Positions 41,293 through 48,594 of a stretch of 52,549 nt of DNA are shown piece after piece. The notes under the pieces are model-generated. The model had not been told where the DNA came from, ran no database searches, and worked only from the letters and a program-made list of their open reading frames with translations. Within the stretch, counting starts at the first letter, position 1, and every line of letters begins with the position of its first letter. This DNA comes from Solirubrobacteraceae bacterium. Its GTDB lineage: Bacteria; Actinomycetota; Thermoleophilia; Solirubrobacterales; Solirubrobacteraceae. The stretch covers positions 1 through 52,549 of the forward strand of contig JAPSGI010000018.1 in assembly GCA_031177685.1 (NCBI GenBank), read 5' to 3'. Both the position numbers and the translations under genes were made by a program.

Positions 41293-41994
41293 TCAGTGCG
41301 TCGCCGCGGGGCGGAACCCGCGGAACCTCGGGGTGTGCTCCCAGTCCTCGTCGGACTCCGTGAGCACCATGCGGCCGACCGTCGCAAAGCCGACGAGCAG
41401 GATCGCGGCCGCCGCGACGAACCAGGCGGCCTCGGTGCCGACGAAGAACGCGATCTGGAGCACCACTGCGCCGAGCGCCAGAGCGCCGGCGGTGGACCAG
41501 TGCACCGCGCTCGCCCTCCACAACCCGAGCGCCAGCACGATCAACCCGATCGTCAGCGCCAGGCCGAAGAAGAAGAACACCGCCGTGCCGGCCGTGTCCA
41601 TGTAGCGGTCGAGCAGGGCGGTCATCTCGGTCCGGTCGCCCGTCCCGCGGACCATCTGCCACTGCATCAGCGCCATGCCCCAGAACAGCATGGAGACGAC
41701 GGCGCCGAGGAGGGCGAGCCCTCCGCCCACGTGACCGAAGGCGACCTCCTTCTCGCGCAGCATGTGCATCAGGCCCAGCAGCGCGGGAACCAGCAGCACG
41801 GAGCCGGCGATTCCGATCACGGTCGAGATGTAGAAGCGGTCGGGATGCTCCGCGACGGCTCCGAGGATCGCTCCGGCGTCGTTGTCCGAGGACGGGGCGA
41901 GGACCGCGCTGACCAGGAACAACGCCGGCGCGAGGATCATGCAGGTGCCCGCCACGATCTTGCGGAAGTGGTGGGCATCGGCGAGCTTGGGCAT
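41293..41994 (-). CDS. Polytopic membrane protein, hypothetical
   Basis: The 233-residue protein has six or seven hydrophobic helices (for example IVAGTCMILAPALFLVSAVL, VIGIAGSVLLVPALLGLM, AVFFFFGLALTIGLIVLALGL) and a short acidic/basic C-terminal tail. No named family is recognised; it resembles DUF4386-like helix bundles only in general form. The start is fixed at ATG 41994 by AAGGAGGG 5 nt upstream, so the longer in-frame extension to 42045 is rejected. It is convergent with sucD. Confidence 0.7.
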   Translation of the reverse strand: MPKLADAHHFRKIVAGTCMILAPALFLVSAVLAPSSDNDAGAILGAVAEHPDRFYISTVIGIAGSVLLVPALLGLMHMLREKEVAFGHVGGGLALLGAVVSMLFWGMALMQWQMVRGTGDRTEMTALLDRYMDTAGTAVFFFFGLALTIGLIVLALGLWRASAVHWSTAGALALGAVVLQIAFFVGTEAAWFVAAAAILLVGFATVGRMVLTESDEDWEHTPRFRGFRPAATH

Positions 41995-41999
41995 GTGAA

Positions 42000-42007
42000 C
42001 CCTCCTT
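42000..42007 (-). promoter_or_regulatory. Strong Shine-Dalgarno sequence deciding a start
   Basis: AAGGAGGG on the minus strand ends 5 nt before ATG 41994. Confidence 0.7.
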
Positions 42008-42067
42008 GCTCGGGGTACGCCGGAATGAACACCGTTTCGTGGCATTCGTTACAAGCCTCGAACGCGT

Positions 42068-42073
42068 TAACCT
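42068..42073 (+). promoter_or_regulatory. -10 hexamer for the coiled-coil protein gene
   Basis: TAACCT ends 6 nt before GTG 42080. Confidence 0.5.
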
Positions 42074-42079
42074 CGCTGC

Positions 42080-42682
42080 GTGAGCGAGCGCCCCGACCTC
42101 GAAGCCAGCCTGGCGGAGATGGACCGCAAGCTGCGCGAGCTGCAGCGCGAGCTCGAGCTGGTGGCGCGCAGCGACACCCCTTCGAGTCCCGGGTCCCCCG
42201 CCGGGTCGGCGACCGGCGCCGGCGGATCCTCCACGGCGACGGGCGCGGTCCCGCGCCCGGTGCGTCCCGCGGCCGCCGACCCCGTGACGAACGCCGTGGA
42301 GGAGGCGGTCACCCGGGTCACGGAGCTCGGGCGGCGCATCGACGACCTCGCCGCGCTGCGCGACGAGCTGGACAGCGCGACGCGCGCGCTGCGGGAGGAG
42401 TACTCGGCCGCGCGCGCCGCCCCGGCGCGGCGCGAGGTCGTGGTGGACGCGGGACCCTTCGCGGACATCGCCACGCTGAGCGCCTTCGAGCAGGCGCTGG
42501 CCGGCGTGGAAGGGGTCGAGGACGCCGCCGTGCGCTCGTTCGAGGGCAACCGCGCGCTGATCGACGTGCGGGCGCGCGCGCACGCCGACCTGGAGGCCGC
42601 GCTGGCGCTGCTGCCCTTTCCCGCAGAGGTCACGCAGGCGCAGGGCGACGCGCTGACGTTGCACCTAAGATCCGGCGCGTGA
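42080..42682 (+). CDS. Coiled-coil protein with a C-terminal alpha/beta domain, hypothetical
   Basis: The 200-residue product has an N-terminal heptad helix (LEASLAEMDRKLRELQRELELV), a Ser/Gly/Ala linker, a second helix (RVTELGRRIDDLAALRDEL), and a domain from about residue 122 with the pattern strand-helix-strand-strand-helix-strand (PFADIATLSAFEQALAGV; GNRALIDVRARA), like a ferredoxin-type fold. No catalytic motif is present. The stop overlaps the next gene's GTG start, so the two are translationally coupled, though the aminotransferase gene also has its own hexamer. Confidence 0.65.
   Translation: MSERPDLEASLAEMDRKLRELQRELELVARSDTPSSPGSPAGSATGAGGSSTATGAVPRPVRPAAADPVTNAVEEAVTRVTELGRRIDDLAALRDELDSATRALREEYSAARAAPARREVVVDAGPFADIATLSAFEQALAGVEGVEDAAVRSFEGNRALIDVRARAHADLEAALALLPFPAEVTQAQGDALTLHLRSGA
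42666..42671 (+). promoter_or_regulatory. -10 hexamer for the aminotransferase gene
   Basis: TAAGAT lies inside the end of the upstream gene and ends 7 nt before GTG 42679. Confidence 0.4.
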
Positions 42683-43794
42683 CGCCGTCCACGATCTCCT
42701 TCGCCCGCGGGGCGCCCTCCCTGGACATCGTGGACGTGGACGGGCTGCGCGAGGCCGCCGACCGCGCCTTCCGCGCCGACCCCGGCGGCCTCACCGGGTA
42801 CGGGACCGCGATCGGCTACCCGCCGCTGCGCGAGTGGATCGCCGCGCACCACGGCGTGGACCCCGCGCGCGTGATCGTCACCAACGGGTCGATGCAGGCC
42901 GACGCGTTCCTGTTCGAGGCGCTGGTGAGCCCCGGCGACGCGGTCGTGGTGGAGCGACCGACCTACGACCGCACCCTGCTGAGCCTGCGCAACCGCGCGG
43001 CCGACCTGCACGCCGTGCCGCTGGAGGGCGACGGCATCGACGTGGACGAGCTGGCCGCCCTGCTGGAGCGCGGGGTGCGGCCCGTCCTGGCGCACCTGAT
43101 CCCCAACTTCCAGAACCCGGCCGGCTTCACCCTGTCGGCGGCCAAGCGCGAGCGCGTGGTCGAGCTGGCGGGCGAGTACGGCTTCACGATCTTCGAGGAC
43201 GACCCCTATGTGGCGATCCGCTTCGCCGGCGAGCCGCTGGCGACGATGCTCGAACTGCCCGGCGGCGCCGAGCGGGTCGTGTACGCGTCCTCGTTCTCCA
43301 AGACCGTGTGCCCCGGCATCCGCGTCGGCTATCTGGTGGGGCCCGAGAACGTGATCGGGCGCATCCGCGGCCTGGCCACCAACACCTACATCTCGCCTTC
43401 GATGGTCGCGCAGGGGATCGTCCACGAGTTCTGCGCCTCCGGCGCGCTGGAGCGCTCGATCGAGACGGTCAAGTCCGCGCTGCGCGAGCGCGTGGAGCGC
43501 CTGGCCGCGGCGCTGGAACGCGACCTGCCCGACGCGCGCTTCACCCCGCCCGAAGGCGGTTACTTCATGTGGGTCGACCTGCCGGAGGGCACCGACGTCG
43601 ACGCGCTGTTCGACGCGGCGGCGGAGCGCGGGGTGGCCTTCGTGAAGGGCAGCGACTTCATGGTGCAGGGCGGGGAGAGCAGCCTGCGGCTCGCCTACTC
43701 CGGCGTGACGGCGGACCAGATCGAGGAGGGCGTCACGCGGCTGGCGGACGCCTACCGCGCGGTCAGCTCGGCGCCTGCGCCGTCACGCGGCTGA
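42679..43794 (+). CDS. PLP-dependent aminotransferase (class I/II, 2-aminoadipate type)
   Basis: The 371-residue enzyme begins ISFARGAPSLDIVDVD, and has TNGSMQADAFLFEALVSPGD, the PLP-binding segment IPNFQNPAGFTLS, the Asp in IFEDDPY, and the Schiff-base lysine in SSFSKTVCPGIRVGYLVG. This layout matches the MocR-catalytic-domain/LysN-like group, which transaminates 2-aminoadipate, aromatic or branched amino acids. It has no GntR domain. The end overlaps the convergent cyclase gene by 32 nt. Confidence 0.88.
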   Translation: MTPSTISFARGAPSLDIVDVDGLREAADRAFRADPGGLTGYGTAIGYPPLREWIAAHHGVDPARVIVTNGSMQADAFLFEALVSPGDAVVVERPTYDRTLLSLRNRAADLHAVPLEGDGIDVDELAALLERGVRPVLAHLIPNFQNPAGFTLSAAKRERVVELAGEYGFTIFEDDPYVAIRFAGEPLATMLELPGGAERVVYASSFSKTVCPGIRVGYLVGPENVIGRIRGLATNTYISPSMVAQGIVHEFCASGALERSIETVKSALRERVERLAAALERDLPDARFTPPEGGYFMWVDLPEGTDVDALFDAAAERGVAFVKGSDFMVQGGESSLRLAYSGVTADQIEEGVTRLADAYRAVSSAPAPSRG

Positions 43795-44560
43795 CGCGCA
43801 GCTCGCGCGGCGCGCCCGGTGCCTTGAGCCGCTTGGCCCGGCCGATCTCGAAGCGCTCGCGGTCCAGGCGCTCGCACGCCGCCTCGGAGACCAGGACCTC
43901 GGCCGCGCCCGCCGCCTCCCCCACGCGTGCGGCGACGTTCACGTCCACGCCCAGGTAGTCGCCGCCCAGCCTGCGCGGGCGCCCGCAGTGCACGCCCGCC
44001 CGCATGCGCGGCGTGTGGCCTGCCACCTCGATCTCGTCCAGGCGCGGGTGCATCGCCAGCGCCGCCTCCACGGCGGCCTGCGGCGAGGCGAACACCGCCA
44101 TGACGCCGTCGCCCAGGCGCTTGACGATGCGGCCCTCGTGCTCGGCCACGGCGCCCTCGACCACGACGCCGACCTCGCGCAGCAGCTCGACAGCCGCCGC
44201 GTCGCCCGCCTCCAGCGCCCACGAGGAGAATCCGACGAGGTCGGTGAACAGCAGCGCCAGCTCCTGGTCGCCGCGTCCGCGACCGGACTTCTCGCTGAGC
44301 GCCTGCCAGGCCTGCAGCGCGCCCAGTCCCAGCTCGCCCATCGCGCTGGGCCGCTCGGGCGTCAGCGCGGAGACCCGGCGGGCGATCACGTTGACCGGCT
44401 CCTCGCCCGCCGTGGAGAGCGGATCGCCGAAGCGCTCGTCGCCGGGCAGCCGGCGGCGCAGCGCCCGCAGCAGCCCGACCACCCGCGGGTCGGCGTCCGT
44501 GCGCGCCGCCGCGGCCGAGACGCGCCGGCGCCGGGCGGGCTGATCGCCTCCGTCGCCCAT
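43763..44560 (-). CDS. Class III adenylate/guanylate cyclase
   Basis: The 265-residue product has an N-terminal helical part of about 95 residues and one cyclase homology domain. Metal-binding aspartates are in LLFTDLVGFSSW (Asp107) and KRLGDGVMAVF (Asp151); the transition-state residues Asn208 and Arg212 are in GVDVNVAARV. All essential residues seem present, so it should act as a homodimer. cAMP is likely but cGMP cannot be excluded. The ATG at 44560 lies 5 nt after the stop of the DtxR-type repressor gene, so the two form an operon. Confidence 0.85.
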   Translation of the reverse strand: MGDGGDQPARRRRVSAAAARTDADPRVVGLLRALRRRLPGDERFGDPLSTAGEEPVNVIARRVSALTPERPSAMGELGLGALQAWQALSEKSGRGRGDQELALLFTDLVGFSSWALEAGDAAAVELLREVGVVVEGAVAEHEGRIVKRLGDGVMAVFASPQAAVEAALAMHPRLDEIEVAGHTPRMRAGVHCGRPRRLGGDYLGVDVNVAARVGEAAGAAEVLVSEAACERLDRERFEIGRAKRLKAPGAPRELRVSRVTAQAPS

Positions 44561-44565
44561 GGCGC

Positions 44566-45279
44566 CTAACGTCCGTAGCGCTCGCGGCCCAGCACCAGCT
44601 GGTCGGGCAGCGCGGTGCGCGAGGGCGGCGAGGGGTCGGCCGTCACACTGACGGTCTCGGCGACGCTGCGCGTCACCGTGTGGCGGGCGCCGTCGCTGTC
44701 CACCACGACCTCCTCGGCGTCGGCCTCGGACACCGTTCCGTCCATCCCGGGCTCCAGCCCGACCTCCTTGAGGTAGTGCAGGAGGTCCTCGGCCTCGTTC
44801 TCGAAGCGCAGGATCCGCACGCGCGCGCCGATCTGAACGTCGGCCAGCGGCACGCCCTCGATGCGGTTTCCCGGGCGGATCGGGTGGCCGTGCGGGCACG
44901 TCGCGGCGTCGCCGACGGCGCTGCGCACGTAGGCCTCGAAGCGCGGCGACATCGCGTGCTCGAGCTTCTCGGCCTCCTCGTGCACGTCGTCCCACGGCAC
45001 GCCCACGACATCGGTGAGGAAACGCTCGATCAGGCGGTGACGGGACACCACCTGCTCGGCGTGCTCGCGGCCGTCCTGCGTGAAGTCGATCTTCTTGTCC
45101 GCGTCGCGCACGATGTAACCGTCGCGCTCCAGGCGGCCGACCATCTCGTGCACCGTCGGAGCGGAGAGCTGCATCGCCCGCGCGACGTTTGCGGCGGTCA
45201 TCGGCAGACGGGCCTCGTGCAGCCAGAAGAGGATCTGCAGGTACTCCTCCTCGGCGACGGTGGCGTGGTCGTCGGCCAT
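44566..45279 (-). CDS. DtxR/MntR-family metal-dependent transcriptional repressor
   Basis: The 237-residue product has an N-terminal winged helix (AEEEYLQILFWLHEARLPMTAANVARAMQLSAPTVHEMV), a dimerisation/metal domain with ligands in HAEQVVSRHRLIERFL and HEEAEKLEHAMS, then CPHGHPI, and a C-terminal SH3/FeoA-like domain (ADVQIGARVRILR...). This is the three-domain form typical of IdeR and actinobacterial MntR, controlling iron or manganese uptake. Which metal is used cannot be told. TAGGCT lies 7 nt before the ATG. The cyclase gene is downstream in the same operon. Confidence 0.88.
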   Translation of the reverse strand: MADDHATVAEEEYLQILFWLHEARLPMTAANVARAMQLSAPTVHEMVGRLERDGYIVRDADKKIDFTQDGREHAEQVVSRHRLIERFLTDVVGVPWDDVHEEAEKLEHAMSPRFEAYVRSAVGDAATCPHGHPIRPGNRIEGVPLADVQIGARVRILRFENEAEDLLHYLKEVGLEPGMDGTVSEADAEEVVVDSDGARHTVTRSVAETVSVTADPSPPSRTALPDQLVLGRERYGR

Positions 45280-45286
45280 CGGCGCA

Positions 45287-45292
45287 AGCCTA
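45287..45292 (-). promoter_or_regulatory. -10 hexamer for the repressor-cyclase operon
   Basis: TAGGCT on the minus strand ends 7 nt before ATG 45279. It partly overlaps the stop of the LysR gene ending at 45290. Confidence 0.5.
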
Positions 45293-46222
45293 GCGATCGG
45301 GGGTTTGCGCCCGGCTCGCGAGGCGCTCGGCGAATGCGGCCATGCGCTCGCGGCCCAGGTCGAGCAACTCGCGCGTGGCCGGGGAGACGCTCCCGCCGCG
45401 CCGGGTGACGATCGCGAAGGTGTCGTGCAGGGGCGGGTCGAAGGGGGCGGTGTGCAGCTGGCGCGGGAAGCGCGAGCCCAGCGTCACCGCCGAAGCCACG
45501 AAGGTGTCCCCCAGGCCACGCGCGGCCATGCGCAGCGCCGCATAGGTGTCCTCGATCTCGATCGCGGGCTCCAGCGTCACGCCGGCGCGCTGCGCGCGGT
45601 CCATGATCTGCCGGCGCGTCGGGTCCTCCCAGCCGTAGCGCGCGTCGTAGACGATCAGCGGGACCTCCGCGAAGCGCTCGATCGGGACCGGGCCGCGCGT
45701 GCGCCGGGGGTCCGCGGAGACGTAGAGGATCTCGTCGCGCATCAGCGGGTGCACGTCCAGGCCGGTGTCGTCGATGGGCAGCGCGAGCACCGCGGCCTCC
45801 ACCTCGCCCGCGCGCACGGCGTCGGCCACCTCGGAGGAGTTCTGTCCGACGATGCGCATGCGGACGCCGGGATGGCGCGCGCGGAAGCGCTCGACCAGCT
45901 CGGTCAGCAGGTAGAAGGGGGCGTTGCCGAACATGCCCAGCGAGACCGAGCCGGCACGGACCTCGCGCACCTCGACCATCGCCTCGCGCGCCTCCTCGGC
46001 CGCCGTCACCACCCGCTCGGCGTGGGGTCGGAAGGCGTGGCCGGCGTCCGTGAGGACCAGGCCGCGCCCGACGCGGGCGAAGAGCTCCACGCCAAGCTCG
46101 GACTCCAGGCCGCGCACCTGCTGGGAGAGCGATGGCTGAGCCATGTGCAGGGCATCGGCCGCCGCGCTGAACGAGCCGTGCTCGACGGCGGACAGGAAGC
46201 ACGACAGCTGGTGCAAGGTCAA
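45290..46222 (-). CDS. LysR-family transcriptional regulator
   Basis: The 310-residue protein opens LTLHQLSCFLSAVEHGSFSAAADALHMAQPSLSQQVRGLE, the LysR helix-turn-helix, followed by the periplasmic-binding-like effector domain (SVSLGMFGNAPFYLLTELVERF). The start chosen is TTG 46222, which has AAGGA 6 nt upstream and matches the usual N-terminus; an upstream in-frame TTG at 46249 would add nine residues. The target may be the divergent small membrane protein gene or the genes beyond it. The effector is unknown. Confidence 0.88.
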   Translation of the reverse strand: MTLHQLSCFLSAVEHGSFSAAADALHMAQPSLSQQVRGLESELGVELFARVGRGLVLTDAGHAFRPHAERVVTAAEEAREAMVEVREVRAGSVSLGMFGNAPFYLLTELVERFRARHPGVRMRIVGQNSSEVADAVRAGEVEAAVLALPIDDTGLDVHPLMRDEILYVSADPRRTRGPVPIERFAEVPLIVYDARYGWEDPTRRQIMDRAQRAGVTLEPAIEIEDTYAALRMAARGLGDTFVASAVTLGSRFPRQLHTAPFDPPLHDTFAIVTRRGGSVSPATRELLDLGRERMAAFAERLASRAQTPDR

Positions 46223-46228
46223 GGGAAA

Positions 46229-46233
46229 TCCTT
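46229..46233 (-). promoter_or_regulatory. Shine-Dalgarno sequence of the LysR gene
   Basis: AAGGA on the minus strand lies 6 nt before TTG 46222. TAGCCT at 46253-46258 on the same strand could be the -10, giving a short leader. Confidence 0.5.
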
Positions 46234-46279
46234 GAGATAGTCGAGGCAACCAAGGCTAGCGCTTTGGGTCGTCGCCTCG

Positions 46280-46285
46280 TAGCCT
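46280..46285 (+). promoter_or_regulatory. -10 hexamer for the 43-residue protein gene
   Basis: TAGCCT ends 7 nt before ATG 46293. Confidence 0.45.
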
Positions 46286-46292
46286 TCGGCCC

Positions 46293-46424
46293 ATGATGAT
46301 CCTCCTCGCCACCATCGTCACCTCCCTGGCGGCCTTCGGGCTCGTCGCGCTGCGCTTCGGCGCGGAGTCGCGGCCGGGCTTCGACGAGCGCCCCGACGGC
46401 GAGCGCTTCGGCGTCCTGCGCTAG
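46293..46424 (+). CDS. Small single-pass membrane protein (43 residues)
   Basis: The frame ATG 46293 to TAG 46422-46424 encodes a hydrophobic helix (MMILLATIVTSLAAFGLVAL) followed by a charged tail (RFGAESRPGFDERPDGERF). Third positions are mostly G or C, and TAGCCT sits 7 nt upstream, both as in real genes here. No family is recognised. The divergent LysR gene may regulate it. A membrane regulatory peptide is one possibility; nothing in the sequence proves it. Confidence 0.55.
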   Translation: MMILLATIVTSLAAFGLVALRFGAESRPGFDERPDGERFGVLR

Positions 46425-46436
46425 GCCTCGGCGCGC

Positions 46437-46442
46437 GATACT
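46437..46442 (+). promoter_or_regulatory. -10 hexamer for ligC
   Basis: GATACT, a near match to the local consensus, ends 6 nt before GTG 46449. Confidence 0.4.
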
Positions 46443-46448
46443 GCGCGC

Positions 46449-47396
46449 GTGGCCCTGCCGCTGACTCCCCCGCTCGAACCGCAGCTAGCCCGTCCCCGCA
46501 CCGGTCTGCCCGCCGACGCCGGCTGGGTCTACGAGCCCAAGTACGACGGCTTTCGCGCGCTCGCCTTCGTGGACGGCGACGACGTCTACCTGCAGTCGCG
46601 CGGACGCAAGCCGCTGCGCCGCTACTTCCCCGAGCTCGCCTTCCCGCCGGGCCGCTACGTGCTGGACGGCGAGATCGTGGTGGGCGACGCCGAGGGGCTG
46701 CGCCACGACTTCGACGCGCTGCAGCAGCGCCTGCATCCGGCGGAGTCGCGCGTGCGCATGCTGGCCGAGCAGACGCCCTCGACCTACGTCGCGTTCGACG
46801 TGCTGGCGCGCGAGGACGAGGCGCTGCTCGAGCGGCCGTTCGCCGAGCGCCGCGCGCTGCTGGAGGCTCTGGTCGCCGCGCCGGTCCGTCTGGCGCCGAT
46901 GGCGCGCACCACCGACGAGGCGGAAAAGTGGCTGCACGCCGCGGAGGGCGTGATCGCCAAGCAGCTCGACGCGCCGTACCGTCCGGGCCGCCGCGAGGGC
47001 ATGGTCAAGGTCAAGCGGGTGCGGACGATGGACTGCGTCGTCATGGGCTGGCGGCCGGGCAAGGAGCCGGGCACCGTCGGCTCGCTGATCCTCGGCCTCT
47101 ACGACGACGCCGGAAAGCTGCACGTGATCGGCCACACCTCCGGCCTGCGGGCCGCGCAGAAGCGCGAGCTCGTGGCCGAGCTGGCGCCCTTCGAGACGGG
47201 CGAGCGCGGCTCGGGGGACCCCAGCCGCTGGGCCACCGAGCGCGAGCTGGAGTGGATCGTCCTGCGCCCCGAGCTGGTCGTCGAGGTCTCCTACGACCAC
47301 GCGTCCAACGGCCGCATCCGCCACGGCACGAAGCTCCTACGCTGGCGCGACGACAAGCCACCCAGCGCCTGCTCAATGGACCAGCTCGACGCCTAG
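46449..47396 (+). CDS. ligC: ATP-dependent DNA ligase (LigC type)
   Basis: The 315-residue product is a compact ligase: nucleotidyltransferase domain with motif I EPKYDGFRAL (AMP lysine about 31), motif III-like TYVAFDVLA, motif IV EGVIAKQ and motif V EGMVKVKRVRTMDCVVMGW, then an OB-fold domain ending near residue 300. It lacks an N-terminal DNA-binding domain. Mycobacterial LigC proteins of this form act in repair and back up LigD. Facing it, 47 bp away, is a stand-alone LigD-type polymerase gene, and a strong shared hairpin separates the two. Confidence 0.9.
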   Translation: MALPLTPPLEPQLARPRTGLPADAGWVYEPKYDGFRALAFVDGDDVYLQSRGRKPLRRYFPELAFPPGRYVLDGEIVVGDAEGLRHDFDALQQRLHPAESRVRMLAEQTPSTYVAFDVLAREDEALLERPFAERRALLEALVAAPVRLAPMARTTDEAEKWLHAAEGVIAKQLDAPYRPGRREGMVKVKRVRTMDCVVMGWRPGKEPGTVGSLILGLYDDAGKLHVIGHTSGLRAAQKRELVAELAPFETGERGSGDPSRWATERELEWIVLRPELVVEVSYDHASNGRIRHGTKLLRWRDDKPPSACSMDQLDA

Positions 47397-47407
47397 AGCC
47401 GCCGTCG

Positions 47408-47447
47408 CTGAAGCGAAATCCCGGCTATAGCCGGGAAAACGCTTCAG
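47408..47447. terminator. Nested palindrome, probable bidirectional terminator
   Basis: CTGAAGCG and CGCTTCAG are perfect 8-bp outer arms. Inside, separated by AAAT and AAAA, is the 16-bp palindrome CCCGGCTATAGCCGGG (47420-47435). The whole 40-bp element lies between the convergent ligC and polymerase genes and covers the polymerase stop codon. There are no T-runs of 5 or more; the A-tracts either side of the inner stem read as T in the opposite direction. It could also be a copy of a dispersed palindromic repeat. Confidence 0.65.
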
Positions 47448-48571
47448 TCGTCGAACTCCTCGGGGCGGCCCTGGCCGGTGCGGGGGTTGCGGGAGCGGCG
47501 CTGGGGCTCGGGGTGGCGGCCGCCGCGGCCGGGGGGCTGGGGGTCGCCGATCCGGCCCGGCTGCTTGGGGCGGTCGCGGTCTCGCGAGGGCTGGACGCGC
47601 TTGGGCTCGCCCTTCTGCTTGGCGAAGTGCGGCGGCCACGGGGCGTCGCCGAGGCCCTCGGCCTCGTCGCGGTCGGCCAGCTCGTGCAGCGCGTCCAGCG
47701 AGCCCGGGTGCGCGTCGATGTCCGCCGCCGGGTCGCCGTGCTCGCGCAGTCGCTGCGGCGCCGTGTCCAGGCGCAGCTCGCCGGCCTCGACGTCGGGCAC
47801 CTCGTCCCAGCGCAGCGGCGTGGACACGCGCGCGTCGGGCGTGGGGCGGACCGACCACGCCGAGGCGACCGTGCGGTCGCGCGCGTTCTGGTTGTAGTCC
47901 ACGAACACGCCGTGGCGCTCTTCCTTCCACCATTTCGAGGTGGCCAGGCCGGTGCGGCGCTCGACCTCCCGTGCCAGCGCGAGGGCGGCGCGCCGCACGC
48001 CGGTGAAGTCCCAGCGCGGCTCGATGCGCACGTTGACGTGGATCCCGCGCGAGCCCGACGTCTTGGGCCAGCCGTGCAGCCCGTGCTCCTCGAGCACGTC
48101 CCGGACGACCATGGCCACGCGGCGCACGTCGTCCCAGCTCGCCTCGGGCGTGGGATCGAGGTCGACGCGCAGCTCGTCGGGATGGTCGAGGTCGTCGCGG
48201 CGCGCCGGCCACGGGTTGAAGTCGATCACGCCGAGGTTGACCGCCCAGGCCAGGTGCGCCGCGTCCTGGGCGACGAGCTCGGTGGCGGTCCGCCCGCTGG
48301 GGAAGGCGACGGTCGCCGTCTCCAGCCACTCCGGCGTGTTGCGGGGCACGCGCTTCTGCCAGATCGGCTCCTCGGCGATCCCGTCGACGAAGCGCTTCAT
48401 CACCGTCGGTCGGTCGCGCAGGTGCACGACCGCCGCGTCCGCGACGGCCACGTAGTACTCGACCAGGTCGAGCTTGGTCCACCCCGGCTTGGGGAAGTAG
48501 ACCTTGCCCGGATTGGAGAGGCGCACCTCCCGCCCGGCGATCTCCAGGATCGTGTGGTCGCCCTTGGCCAC
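47444..48571 (-). CDS. LigD-type polymerase/primase domain protein (stand-alone)
   Basis: The product is 375 residues from GTG 48571. Residues 1-300 are the archaeo-eukaryotic-primase-like polymerase domain of bacterial NHEJ: NPGKVYFPKPGWTKLDLVEYY, FNPWPARRDDLDHPDELRVDLDP with catalytic aspartates about 137 and 139, and KTSGSRGIHVNV. In LigD this domain adds nucleotides (often ribonucleotides) at broken ends; here it is not fused to ligase or nuclease. The last 65 residues are a basic, proline-rich low-complexity tail. Ku is not in the window. LigC downstream could supply the ligase step. Confidence 0.9.
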   Translation of the reverse strand: MAKGDHTILEIAGREVRLSNPGKVYFPKPGWTKLDLVEYYVAVADAAVVHLRDRPTVMKRFVDGIAEEPIWQKRVPRNTPEWLETATVAFPSGRTATELVAQDAAHLAWAVNLGVIDFNPWPARRDDLDHPDELRVDLDPTPEASWDDVRRVAMVVRDVLEEHGLHGWPKTSGSRGIHVNVRIEPRWDFTGVRRAALALAREVERRTGLATSKWWKEERHGVFVDYNQNARDRTVASAWSVRPTPDARVSTPLRWDEVPDVEAGELRLDTAPQRLREHGDPAADIDAHPGSLDALHELADRDEAEGLGDAPWPPHFAKQKGEPKRVQPSRDRDRPKQPGRIGDPQPPGRGGRHPEPQRRSRNPRTGQGRPEEFDD

Positions 48572-48594
48572 GCTCTGACAGGATGCCGCACCGC

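Noticed and set aside
43763-44995. 410-residue version of the cyclase
   Set aside because: The extra N-terminal part is a frame-shifted reading of the DtxR-type repressor gene. ATG 44560, just after that gene's stop, is adequate.
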